From positions 1 through 64,000 of the forward strand of contig CANOBT010000011.1 of assembly GCA_947564305.1 (NCBI GenBank): DNA of 64,000 bases, read 5' to 3'. The DNA comes from an uncultured Lachnospiraceae bacterium (GTDB lineage: Bacteria; Bacillota_A; Clostridia; Lachnospirales; Lachnospiraceae). Position 1 is the first letter of the stretch. Each line of letters opens with the position of its first letter. The notes beneath the pieces were generated by a model, which worked only from the letters and a program-made list of their open reading frames with translations, did no database searches and was not told the origin of the DNA. Positions 8,361-15,531 of the stretch are shown piece by piece. A program made the translations under genes and the position numbers.

Positions 8361-8684
8361 TCACTGCGCCTCTTTGATTCGGATAAGTCCGTCCAATGTC
8401 GTACAGATGATATGGAACCGGTCTGCCATGCTGATCTCCGTATTCATGGTTCCGGTCACTTCTTTTCCACAGACCACCACCATCCGGCACCGCTTCAGCA
8501 TCATATGCGACATCCGTTGGAACTCCTGCATATCCTCCGCCTCTCCTTCGTCCAAAAACGGGGAAAAACCAAACTGCGGGCAAATCGGGACGTATCCCAA
8601 TTCATAGATTTTCCGGCAGTATTTCTGCACCTTTGCTTTCCCTGCATCCGCAGGGCTGCATACATAAGCCAACGCTTTCTCCAT
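8361..8684 (-). CDS. Nucleoside 2-deoxyribosyltransferase-like protein (DUF4406/DUF7768 type)
   Basis: 107 residues from the ATG at 8684, which has GGAGGGATTGCAGG upstream. Features of the small Rossmann-like deoxyribosyltransferase-like family are present: ALAYVCSPADAG at the start, ELGYVPICPQF, and CRMVVVCGKEVTGTMNTEI, where TGTMNTEI resembles the ligand-binding S-x-G-M-xxE loop. Such proteins are common in phages and ICEs and may act on nucleotides or nucleotide-like signals, but activity is mostly untested. It sits between the oriT region and an array of palindromes. Confidence 0.65.
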   Translation of the reverse strand: MEKALAYVCSPADAGKAKVQKYCRKIYELGYVPICPQFGFSPFLDEGEAEDMQEFQRMSHMMLKRCRMVVVCGKEVTGTMNTEISMADRFHIICTTLDGLIRIKEAQ

Positions 8685-8706
8685 CCTGCAATCCCTCCTT
8701 CCATAA

Positions 8707-8857
8707 GGCATCCACATGGATGCCCATTCTGATTTTTATTTGCCTTTCAGGATGTCCAATTGGACACCCTGTTTGACTCCAAATCCCTTTAGGGTGTCCA
8801 ATTGGATACCCTGTTTTGACTCTTGAATCACATTTAGGGTGTCCATGTGGACACCCT
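8707..8857. repeat. Four evenly spaced palindromes
   Basis: Dyads at 8707-8724 (GGCATCCACATGGATGCC), 8749-8770, 8791-8812 and 8836-8857. The last three share AGGGTGTCC-AWKT-GGACACCCT with small changes; the first is a relative with the same core. Centres are near 8715, 8759, 8801 and 8846, so spacing is 42-45 bp, about four helical turns. They fill the gap between the DUF5688 gene and the deoxyribosyltransferase-like gene. No T run follows any of them, so they are not ordinary terminators. They may be protein-binding sites or tandem RNA hairpins. Confidence 0.75.
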
Positions 8858-8879
8858 ATCTAAAATAAATCCGCTCATC

Positions 8880-9809
8880 TCACCGTTCCCTCTGCTTTTC
8901 CGCAATCTTACATTTTTGCAGAGTCCCCGTCTCACCCTGATACTCATAGACCTCATTTCCCAGCCGTAATTCCGGAGAGACCTTTTTCTGATTCACATCC
9001 CTTACCATGTCCCTCAATTCCTCCGGCGTAAAGTCGGAATCCTTGGTCATGACCAGAAGCTCGTCCACACTGGATGGCAAGATGTAGAAATCCCTTCCCA
9101 TCTTTGTGCGGATTTCCTCCAGAACGCTTGGATATAAAACGACAGAGGCACCATGGTCCCTCTGCTTGTTCGTTACAATATAAAATTCATTTTTCTTTAT
9201 GGATTCTTCTTTTGGGATTTCCAACCCCAGAATAGAATTCGTCGCCGCTGCTATCGAGCAAAACTCCAAGGGCTCTTTCTCCTGGGAATTTTTCAACGCC
9301 GTTTCAAAAACTTCTTTTTCCGGCACTCCCCATGCATCCACAAAACCGGATGTTACACGGGACACTAACTTTCCCTCCGGGTTCTCTGCCAGTTCCAAAT
9401 ATACAACCTCAGCTCCCATTGTATGGGGCCGATAAATCCCTTCTTCCAGGTATGCCCTGTTTCCCTCACGTCCAACCAGTCTGATCCGCAGCTTCTCCTT
9501 CGTCTTCCCATAATCATGCATATCCGCCGTCGAAATCTCCGGAAGCTGGTGTTCCAGAGCAAACTCTATGATCTCCCTGCTGATTTCGGAAAGAGGGGTC
9601 CCTTTCAGATAATCCATATAAAAATCACTCAGATAGATGGTTGGCGAGGTAGTTTTCCCCTTCTCAGAAATCATAAGGCCGACTTTGGTATCGTTATTTT
9701 TATTTGCACTGTATAAAGAAAACGAATATTCACCTTTTTCTTTCATTCCTTCTTCTACTTGTTGTTTGATTTCCTCCTGGAAGGTCTCATAATCCATCTT
9801 ATAATACAT
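8880..9809 (-). CDS. DUF5688 family protein
   Basis: 309 residues from the ATG at 9809 (GGAGGGAAAAGCC upstream). It matches the DUF5688 family of Lachnospiraceae mobile elements: N-terminal FQEEIKQQVEEGM, SPTIYLSDFYMDYLKG, and a second half with FYIVTNKQRDHGASVVLYP and DFYILPSSVDELLVM. In the middle is RIRLVGREGNRAYLEEG, a motif also present in the protein at 10811-11644. No catalytic residues stand out and there is no signal peptide. Function is unknown; ICE context suggests an intracellular accessory or host-interaction role. Confidence 0.75.
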   Translation of the reverse strand: MYYKMDYETFQEEIKQQVEEGMKEKGEYSFSLYSANKNNDTKVGLMISEKGKTTSPTIYLSDFYMDYLKGTPLSEISREIIEFALEHQLPEISTADMHDYGKTKEKLRIRLVGREGNRAYLEEGIYRPHTMGAEVVYLELAENPEGKLVSRVTSGFVDAWGVPEKEVFETALKNSQEKEPLEFCSIAAATNSILGLEIPKEESIKKNEFYIVTNKQRDHGASVVLYPSVLEEIRTKMGRDFYILPSSVDELLVMTKDSDFTPEELRDMVRDVNQKKVSPELRLGNEVYEYQGETGTLQKCKIAEKQRER

Positions 9810-9916
9810 GGCTTTTCCCTCCGTTTTTCTTCTCTCTATTCCTCTGAGCAATGATTTCGGCAAATACCTTGGGTGTCTGTCCTCGTCCGGCCCTTGGTTC
9901 CCAATTGAAAATATAT

Positions 9917-10738
9917 TTAATCCTTCGCTTCATTCGGTTCCCTTTCTTCCTCTTTTTTCATATCCAACGAAGACCGTACCCGTTCCGTACCCAATGCATA
10001 ATACGCATCCGTGACTTCAATCCCCACAGCTTCATATCCTTCCTCCACTGCAGCCAGGATGGTAGTTCCGGAACCCGCAAAGGGGTCTAAAATCCTTCCC
10101 CCCGGCTCGCAAATCTGAATCACATCTTTCATCAACTGCAGCGGCTTCTCCGTCACATGAATCCGGTTCTGTGGATTTCCGTACCGGAACACTCCCGGCA
10201 GGCAGGCCACCGGGCGGTTGATTGGCATAGGACCGTTACTCCCCCACACAATATATTCTGCCTGCTGACGGAAACGCCCTTTCTGGGGGCGGGAGTTTCC
10301 TTTATCCCATACAGCGGTTCCCCTCCAGATCCAGCCTGCCCATTGCAGGGCATCCGTGATAGATGGATACTGCCGCCAGTCAATGAAGAGACAGATTGGT
10401 GCGCCGCTCTTGCAGGCTTTTCTGACGTCCATCAGCCATTCCGCCATCCAGTGGGTCCAGGAACGCTGGTCTTTATTGTCCCCGTCAAAATCCGGCAGGG
10501 CGTTTCCCGAACGCATGCTGCTGTATTTCTGGTTCGTGGTACGGTTCCTCTCACTCTGCTTCGTACCACCGGAAGCGTAAGGCGGATCTGTAATCACTGC
10601 ATCAAAGATTTCTGGCTTCAATGCTTTCACCAGCTTCAGCGTATCTCCATGCAGAATCCTCCAATGTTCCCCTCCGGTCGATTCCTCCAAGTTGGTCCCT
10701 TCTTTTAATAATTCCTCCAGTTTCAAACAATTCTCCAT
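9917..10738 (-). CDS. DNA methyltransferase, amino (N6-adenine or N4-cytosine) type
   Basis: About 273 residues. Motif IV DPPY is near residue 51 (AVITDPPYASGG) and the SAM-binding motif I comes late (ILDPFAGSGTT near residue 217), so the order is that of beta-class amino-methyltransferases. The FAGSGT loop binds S-adenosylmethionine and DPPY flips and methylates the base. The ATG at 10738 is preferred for its spacing from AAGGAAGG. No cognate endonuclease is nearby, so it looks like an orphan modification enzyme, most simply protecting the ICE from host restriction. Recognition sequence is unknown. A metK gene sits in the same cluster. Confidence 0.88.
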   Translation of the reverse strand: MENCLKLEELLKEGTNLEESTGGEHWRILHGDTLKLVKALKPEIFDAVITDPPYASGGTKQSERNRTTNQKYSSMRSGNALPDFDGDNKDQRSWTHWMAEWLMDVRKACKSGAPICLFIDWRQYPSITDALQWAGWIWRGTAVWDKGNSRPQKGRFRQQAEYIVWGSNGPMPINRPVACLPGVFRYGNPQNRIHVTEKPLQLMKDVIQICEPGGRILDPFAGSGTTILAAVEEGYEAVGIEVTDAYYALGTERVRSSLDMKKEEEREPNEAKD

Positions 10739-10810
10739 AGGCATCCCTTCCTTTCAACTTTTCTGTTTTTTTATACAAAAACCGCGCCATCAATTCCTTT
10801 ATAGAAAGAA

Positions 10811-11644
10811 TCAACGGCACAGCCCTTTCTTCTGCTTCTGTTTTCTCTGGTTCTTCTTATCTCTGGCACTGCTGATTTCTGTTTCCACATATTCGCTGAT
10901 GATACCCAGAGCCTCATAATAATTGCCCGATTCAAAAACTCTTTCACTCATCTCTTCTGCCTCCTTCCTCAGTCCATTTTTGGAAAGCAGTTGGGTTGCA
11001 TCAGACAGAACGGAAAAAATATTTCCTTCACGTCCCACAAGCCGCATCCTTGGACGTGGCTTTTTAGCTTCCTGACAAGTCTTTTCAATTTCTGAACTTA
11101 ACCGTTTTTTCTCCGTTGTCTGTGTCTGGAACTTTGTCGGTTCTCCCTGCCAGAAATGGACGTTCAAGGTTCCATCATCTACCGGAATATCCCTCTGTTC
11201 AAATCCTTCGCCCCAACCGTCACTGTATTGGCCGGTAATATACTCACACAACTCATGCAGTTCCTGTGATTCCAGAAATTCTTTAAGCTGCAGCGTGGTG
11301 CATCCATATAAGATGCCATCTATACTTTCTACGGAAACCACAGCCTGCTCTACCTTCTCCTTGATGGAGGGGCTGCCATCAAAATAGTCCATCAGGTTAC
11401 AGACTGCTCCCTCTTCCCCTCCAAGATTATTCTCCCTGGCAACCGCTTTCTGGATAGCATCCTCATACAGCGACAGATTCCTTCCATCCAGCGGTTCCCC
11501 ATTGTTATAAGGATCGTTTTCCCATTCCATGTCATCCTTTGGGAAAAAATCAGCAGTCAGAGGAGTAAGCAGTTTCATCTCAATTCCTTCTTGCATCTCC
11601 GATTGTATTTTTTCCGCCTCTGGATTCACTCTATTTTTCTCCAT
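10811..11644 (-). CDS. ICE protein with repeated WG-DIPVxxGTL domain
   Basis: 277 residues; start at ATG 11644, with GGGAGGTGACA upstream. Residues about 105-165 (GILYGCTTLQLKEFL, then ITGQYSDGWGEGFEQRDIPV and DDGTLNVHFW) align with parts of the proteins at 11665-12750 and 24671-25201. The second half has MRLVGREGNIFSVLSDATQLL, sharing the LVGREGN motif with the DUF5688 protein, and a basic tail (KKNQRKQKQKKG). No named enzyme domain is visible. It lies 20 bp after the next upstream gene in one long operon. Function unknown. Confidence 0.65.
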   Translation of the reverse strand: MEKNRVNPEAEKIQSEMQEGIEMKLLTPLTADFFPKDDMEWENDPYNNGEPLDGRNLSLYEDAIQKAVARENNLGGEEGAVCNLMDYFDGSPSIKEKVEQAVVSVESIDGILYGCTTLQLKEFLESQELHELCEYITGQYSDGWGEGFEQRDIPVDDGTLNVHFWQGEPTKFQTQTTEKKRLSSEIEKTCQEAKKPRPRMRLVGREGNIFSVLSDATQLLSKNGLRKEAEEMSERVFESGNYYEALGIISEYVETEISSARDKKNQRKQKQKKGLCR

Positions 11645-11664
11645 TGTCACCTCCCTTGTCCTGA

Positions 11665-12750
11665 CTATCTCGACAAGTTCCTATTATTATTCCTTGCGGC
11701 TTCTTTTTTCTTTGCCTCTAGAAATTTCTTTGGTTTCTCAATCTCCCGGTTGCTGCCCCATATCTCACGCATGCCTTCTTTCAGGACAAATATTTCCCCT
11801 GTAGGATTATCATAAATTTCTCCTGGGAATATCGTATCATTGATCACATACCTGCCGCATACAGTCCCATAGATTCTGCTGTTCCCGATAATCTGGGGAT
11901 GTCCTCCGATATTCTTCTTTATGACTGCGTCGCCGGATATGGCCGCATTGTCCTTTATATATCCGCTCTGGATGCAGCAGTTTCCTTCTGCCCAGGTTTT
12001 CTCAAACATCCAGGAATCCCCGGTAATAAGCGCCGAATCCTTTGCCACGGCATATCCAAACAGCTTCGCTTCTTTTTCCACCACGGCCTCCTCACAGCAG
12101 ACTGCGTTTTCGTAGATCCAACAGCATCCTTCCTGGGAAAGATTTTTTTCAGACTGCACAAATCCTCCCAGGTCCCCCTTTCGCACCGTGGTCCGGTCCT
12201 CTCCCCCGTCGAACACCTGCTTCAGGGCACGGATACGGTGGAGCCAGGGATACTGGGGATGGGAGATATTGGTAATCTCATATTTCTTTTCCTTCATCAG
12301 GCAGTTTTCCTGAAGTTCAAACCAGAACCGCAGGGTTCCCCCATCCACAGGAATCTCCCTGTCAGAAAAATCCCAGCCCCATCCTTCCGCAAACTGGTCT
12401 TTCACATAGGAAGAAAGAACCTTCTCTTCCCATGGGGAAAAGTAATCATTTGCCTGAATCTCAATCTGACCATACAGGATGCCCCTTTCCCTGACCACAG
12501 AAATATCTGCCGCTTTGATCTTATCTTTGATTTCCGCCGCAGAAAGATTTTCAAAAAGACTGCCGCTATCAGAAGCAGACTGTATGGAATCCAGAGCATA
12601 GAGGCTGTATTGGATATTCCTTTCATATGCAGCCAGTTCTGCTCCTTCCAGTGGGATTTTTCTATCCCGCCTGCCTGACACATAAAAGGTGCCTTTCACA
12701 GATATTTTTAGCCTATAGGATATCCGCCTCTTTTCCGTATTCTCTTCCAC
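11665..12750 (-). CDS. ICE protein: WG-DIPVxxGTL domain plus beta-helix repeats
   Basis: About 361 residues. The N-terminal third contains GILYGQIEIQANDYF and EGWGWDFSDREIPVDGGTLR, the same domain as in the downstream neighbour. From residue about 195, KGDLGGFVQSEKNLSQEG opens a run of short hydrophobic repeats (WIYENAVCCEEAVVEKEAKL, FGYAVAKDSALITGDSWM, YIKDNAAISGDAVIKK, PQIIGNSRIYG) typical of a left-handed beta-helix like that of phage and ICE proteins starting KGDLGGFV. A GTG at 12750 gives better spacing from AGGGGAGG than the GTG at 12762 that overlaps the previous stop. Function unknown. Confidence 0.62.
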   Translation of the reverse strand: MEENTEKRRISYRLKISVKGTFYVSGRRDRKIPLEGAELAAYERNIQYSLYALDSIQSASDSGSLFENLSAAEIKDKIKAADISVVRERGILYGQIEIQANDYFSPWEEKVLSSYVKDQFAEGWGWDFSDREIPVDGGTLRFWFELQENCLMKEKKYEITNISHPQYPWLHRIRALKQVFDGGEDRTTVRKGDLGGFVQSEKNLSQEGCCWIYENAVCCEEAVVEKEAKLFGYAVAKDSALITGDSWMFEKTWAEGNCCIQSGYIKDNAAISGDAVIKKNIGGHPQIIGNSRIYGTVCGRYVINDTIFPGEIYDNPTGEIFVLKEGMREIWGSNREIEKPKKFLEAKKKEAARNNNRNLSR

Positions 12751-12758
12751 GTTTTCTT

Positions 12759-13733
12759 TCACCTCCCCTGTTCAGTTCTGGACATCGCTTTTTTCCGCTC
12801 CATTTCCTGCTTTGCCACATCCCCATAGTCCGCTCCCTCAATCTGCGGCAGATTTTCTATGATCCGGTAGCGGTTCCCATAGGCTTGTTTAATATGCTCG
12901 CAGGCCCACCTTCCGGCGAAATCATTGTCCGTACAAATCTCGATTTCCTTTATCTCCGGATGATGCTTTAGGAAATGTTCCAACGCCGGCGGATTTCTCG
13001 CGTTCCTCCTAATCTGCCCCTCTTTTGGTGCGCTGATTCCTCCCAGAGCAAGCCTGTATTTATCTGTCCGTCCTTTCTCCAAAGTCATGTGAGCCAGCGC
13101 ATCAATGCAGGCTTCATAGACTGCCACCCGGACACTTCTTTCGGCTGGCGGCACACAAAAAGCATACTGCTTCTCACTCCCAGCCCGCTCCATCCGAAAA
13201 GACTTTCCCTCCCGGTCATAAATACCCCGTAGAAATGCATATCTGGGTTTCTGGTTCTCATCCATTCCAACAAAAACAGCGTTATGGTATGGGGCATTCT
13301 CATATAAAATGCCAAGCTGTCTGCAATAACGGATCACCTCGGTGCTGATTCCCCTGTCATTCAGATATCTCTGCACACGCCCGCAGTTCTGAAATGGTTC
13401 CGGCAGCACAAAAGATTTCCTTGGCTTTTCCTCTGATGGTGGTGAAATATAAGATAATGACGGATTCTCCTGCAGTAACAATCCCACCGCCTCCTGAAAA
13501 TCCATGCCATCTACCCGAATCAGAAAGTTCAACGCGGAGATTCCACCGATATCTCTGGACTTCCAATGCCATTTACTGGTAATTCCATTGATCTTGAAAC
13601 TGTCGTGATCCGTCAATTCCCATTCATTTCTTGCCGAAGATTTCTTCAGGCGGTAAGGCTGATACTTCTGTAAATATTCCATGGCTGTCACTGACCTGGC
13701 GGCCTCCACCTGGGCTTCCTCAAACCAGGGCAT
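12759..13733 (-). CDS. DUF3991 and Toprim domain protein (primase-like)
   Basis: 324 residues. The N-terminal part has ATAMEYLQKYQ-like and WHWKSRDIGGISALNFLI features of DUF3991. The C-terminal part is a Toprim fold: VAVYEACIDALAHM carries the catalytic Glu and EIEICTDNDFAGRWACEHI the DxD pair. Such proteins occur in Firmicutes ICEs and resemble the CHC2-zinc plus Toprim arrangement of DnaG, so a role priming the transferred strand is likely, though no zinc finger is complete here. Its ATG overlaps the metK stop (TAATG), showing that metK is part of this operon. Confidence 0.8.
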   Translation of the reverse strand: MPWFEEAQVEAARSVTAMEYLQKYQPYRLKKSSARNEWELTDHDSFKINGITSKWHWKSRDIGGISALNFLIRVDGMDFQEAVGLLLQENPSLSYISPPSEEKPRKSFVLPEPFQNCGRVQRYLNDRGISTEVIRYCRQLGILYENAPYHNAVFVGMDENQKPRYAFLRGIYDREGKSFRMERAGSEKQYAFCVPPAERSVRVAVYEACIDALAHMTLEKGRTDKYRLALGGISAPKEGQIRRNARNPPALEHFLKHHPEIKEIEICTDNDFAGRWACEHIKQAYGNRYRIIENLPQIEGADYGDVAKQEMERKKAMSRTEQGR

Positions 13734-14893
13734 TAAAGCAGAGCCTCCTGAAGCTGTTTCACCCGGTCAGTACGCTCCCAAGGGAACTCCTTCCTGCCGA
13801 AATGCCCGTAAGCGGCAGTCTGCCGGAAGATGGGACGTTTCAGCCGCAGGGTGTCGATGATCTGTTTCGGTGTCAGTTCAAACACTAAGGGAATCGCCTG
13901 TGCCAGACAGTCATCCGCACAGGCTGTCCCGGTACCGAAGGTATCCACCTGCACCATCACCGGATGGGCCACTCCGATAGCATAGCCTAAAGATACTTGG
14001 CACCGTCTGGCAAGCTTAGCTGCCACAATATTTTTCGCAATATACCGTGCCATATATGCTCCAGAGCGGTCTACTTTAGAACCATCCTTGCCAGAGAAGG
14101 CTCCGCCTCCATGGGGCACCTGGCTTCCATAGGTATCTACCATCAGTTTCCTTCCCGTAAGCCCCGTATCGGCCTCCAATCCTCCCTGCACGAACCTTCC
14201 CGATGGATTCACTAAGATTCGGGTCTCTTCATCCGGCGGAAGCAGACGCAGAGCCGGACGGAGCACTTTTTCCCGAATCTCCTTTTCCAGTTTTCTGAAA
14301 TCCAAATCTTCCTCGTGCTGACAGGATACCACTACGGTATCTAGGTGCATGGGCCTCCCATTCTCATACTCTACAGTCACCTGCGCTTTCCCATCCGGCA
14401 GGATACCTAAGATGTATTGGCTTTTCCGGCAGGCAGACAGTTCCGCTGTGATCCGGTTTGCTAATACCACAGGCAGGGGCATTTTCTGCGGGGTTTCGTC
14501 ACAGGCATAGCCGATCATGACACCCTGGTCTCCCGCACCATACTCTAACTCGGAGAGGTTCTCCGGCTGTCCTTTTCGTTTTTCCCAGGACTCTGCCACT
14601 GCTCCGGCAATGTCTCGGCTCTGGTGGTGGACATGGGTCTCCATCTCAATCTCCCCGGAGGGATATCCTACCTTCTCCAGAACCTCCTTTGCTGTCCAGA
14701 AGATGAACGGCTCATATTTACTGGTAATCTCTCCGGCGATCAGGAGATGTCCTTTCGTCGACAAAACCTCACAGGCCACCTTCGCCTCCGGGTCCTGCTT
14801 CAGACATTCATCCAGGATGCTGTCTGCAATTAAATCACAGAGTTTATCCGGATGACCTTCCGTCACAGATTCTGCTGTATAAAATCGTTTCAT
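13733..14893 (-). CDS. metK: S-adenosylmethionine synthetase, ICE-borne
   Basis: 386 residues, full family length, from the ATG at 14893 (AAGGAAG upstream). It makes SAM from methionine and ATP. Family signatures are intact: TAESVTEGHPDKLCD at the N-terminus, GAGDQGVMIGYACDETP, the P-loop-like stretch HGGGAFSGKDGSKVDRS and YAIGVAHPVMV. It ends in a TAATG overlap with the DUF3991 gene and sits between two orphan DNA methyltransferases, so I infer it supplies SAM during or after transfer. Short variable regions suggest a diverged, element-specific lineage, not the host housekeeping copy, but this needs a tree. Confidence 0.92.
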   Translation of the reverse strand: MKRFYTAESVTEGHPDKLCDLIADSILDECLKQDPEAKVACEVLSTKGHLLIAGEITSKYEPFIFWTAKEVLEKVGYPSGEIEMETHVHHQSRDIAGAVAESWEKRKGQPENLSELEYGAGDQGVMIGYACDETPQKMPLPVVLANRITAELSACRKSQYILGILPDGKAQVTVEYENGRPMHLDTVVVSCQHEEDLDFRKLEKEIREKVLRPALRLLPPDEETRILVNPSGRFVQGGLEADTGLTGRKLMVDTYGSQVPHGGGAFSGKDGSKVDRSGAYMARYIAKNIVAAKLARRCQVSLGYAIGVAHPVMVQVDTFGTGTACADDCLAQAIPLVFELTPKQIIDTLRLKRPIFRQTAAYGHFGRKEFPWERTDRVKQLQEALL

Positions 14894-14895
14894 TC

Positions 14896-15009
14896 TTATT
14901 TTCTTCCTTTCCAAATGTGTAACCAATCTGTTTTACAGATTGATTGCCTGCTTGCCCGCCATCTGCGAAGCAGATTTCTAATGCGGGCAATTCCCGTATC
15001 TTTTTTCAT
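14896..15009 (-). CDS. Possible 37-residue basic leader peptide before metK
   Basis: An open frame starting at the ATG at 15009, 12 bp after GAGGTGGTG, and ending TAA just two bases before the metK ATG. The peptide begins MKKDTGIARIRNLLRRWRAS and is rich in Arg, Lys and Trp. Its RNA is also strongly folded (14924-14942, 14952-14990). It could couple metK translation to movement of ribosomes through the hairpins, or be chance. No homologue is recognised. Confidence 0.3.
   Translation of the reverse strand: MKKDTGIARIRNLLRRWRASRQSICKTDWLHIWKGRK
14924..14990 (-). promoter_or_regulatory. Two strong hairpins in the metK leader
   Basis: CAATCTGT-TTT-ACAGATTG (14924-14942) is a perfect 8-bp hairpin 31 bp before the metK start. 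TTGCCCGC (14952-14959) pairs with GCGGGCAA (14983-14990) around a second perfect hairpin ATCTGC-GAA-GCAGAT. No SAM-I-type conserved core is visible. The structures could serve as attenuator or RNA processing site. Confidence 0.5.
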
Positions 15010-15235
15010 CCGATACTTACACCACCTCGAAAAAGGCTGAATACCGCCTCAATTCTGAAACGGCTCCTGCCTGATTTCTTTACCATATGGATTATAAATA
15101 TATTTTTACTGAATCTGATGTACCGAAAAGTACTTCTCTCTACGCATGCTTTTATAGCTTCGCATCGTTTCTATTGACGCTGCCAGAACGTGGAGGTAAA
15201 CAAAGTGTTGCGTCACAATCCAGGTGTGCTGTTTT

Positions 15236-15434
15236 GAACACTTCTCTCTAAATTTCTCGAACACTCTTTGCTGGAAGAGAACACTTTTCAGTCTCAGATT
15301 CTGCGCTTTTAGGGTACTTTCGAACACTTTCGGATGGTTGCAGACACTTTCCAGTCTCAGATTCTGCATTTTTGGGGGAGTTTCGAACACTTCCCTGACT
15401 TTCATCTGCAAGTTATCCTAACTTTTGAACACTT
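15236..15434. repeat. Phased GAACACTT repeat array
   Basis: Seven copies of GAACACTT or a one-base variant start at 15236, 15259, 15279, 15322, 15342, 15385 and 15427. Intervals are 23, 20, 43, 20, 43 and 42 bp, that is one or two units of about 21 bp (two helical turns). A 63-bp unit with CAGTCTCAGATTCTGC (15289-15304 and 15352-15367) is duplicated within it. The array lies in the 638-bp gap between the adhesin and metK genes. An open frame crosses it on the minus strand, but it has no ribosome site and merely mirrors the repeats. Iteron, partition site or operator array are options. Confidence 0.7.
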
Positions 15435-15531
15435 GTCTCCCAGAAAGGGCCATACTCCCCCAGACACCATATCTCTTTTCAGGAGATTCTTCCTTCAGAT
15501 TGTCAAAATCTTATTTGTACTATTATATTGA

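Noticed and set aside
10602..10820. A 72-codon frame overlapping the methyltransferase start
   Set aside because: It overlaps the recognisable methyltransferase over most of its length and lacks a domain or good ribosome site.
14896..15110. SAM riboswitch before metK
   Set aside because: The hairpins are present but I do not see the conserved cores of SAM-I, SAM-II or SAM-IV.
15106..15411. A 101-codon frame across the GAACACTT repeats on the minus strand
   Set aside because: No ATG with a ribosome site; the repeated peptide simply mirrors the 63-bp DNA unit, and the pattern follows 21-bp DNA phasing.
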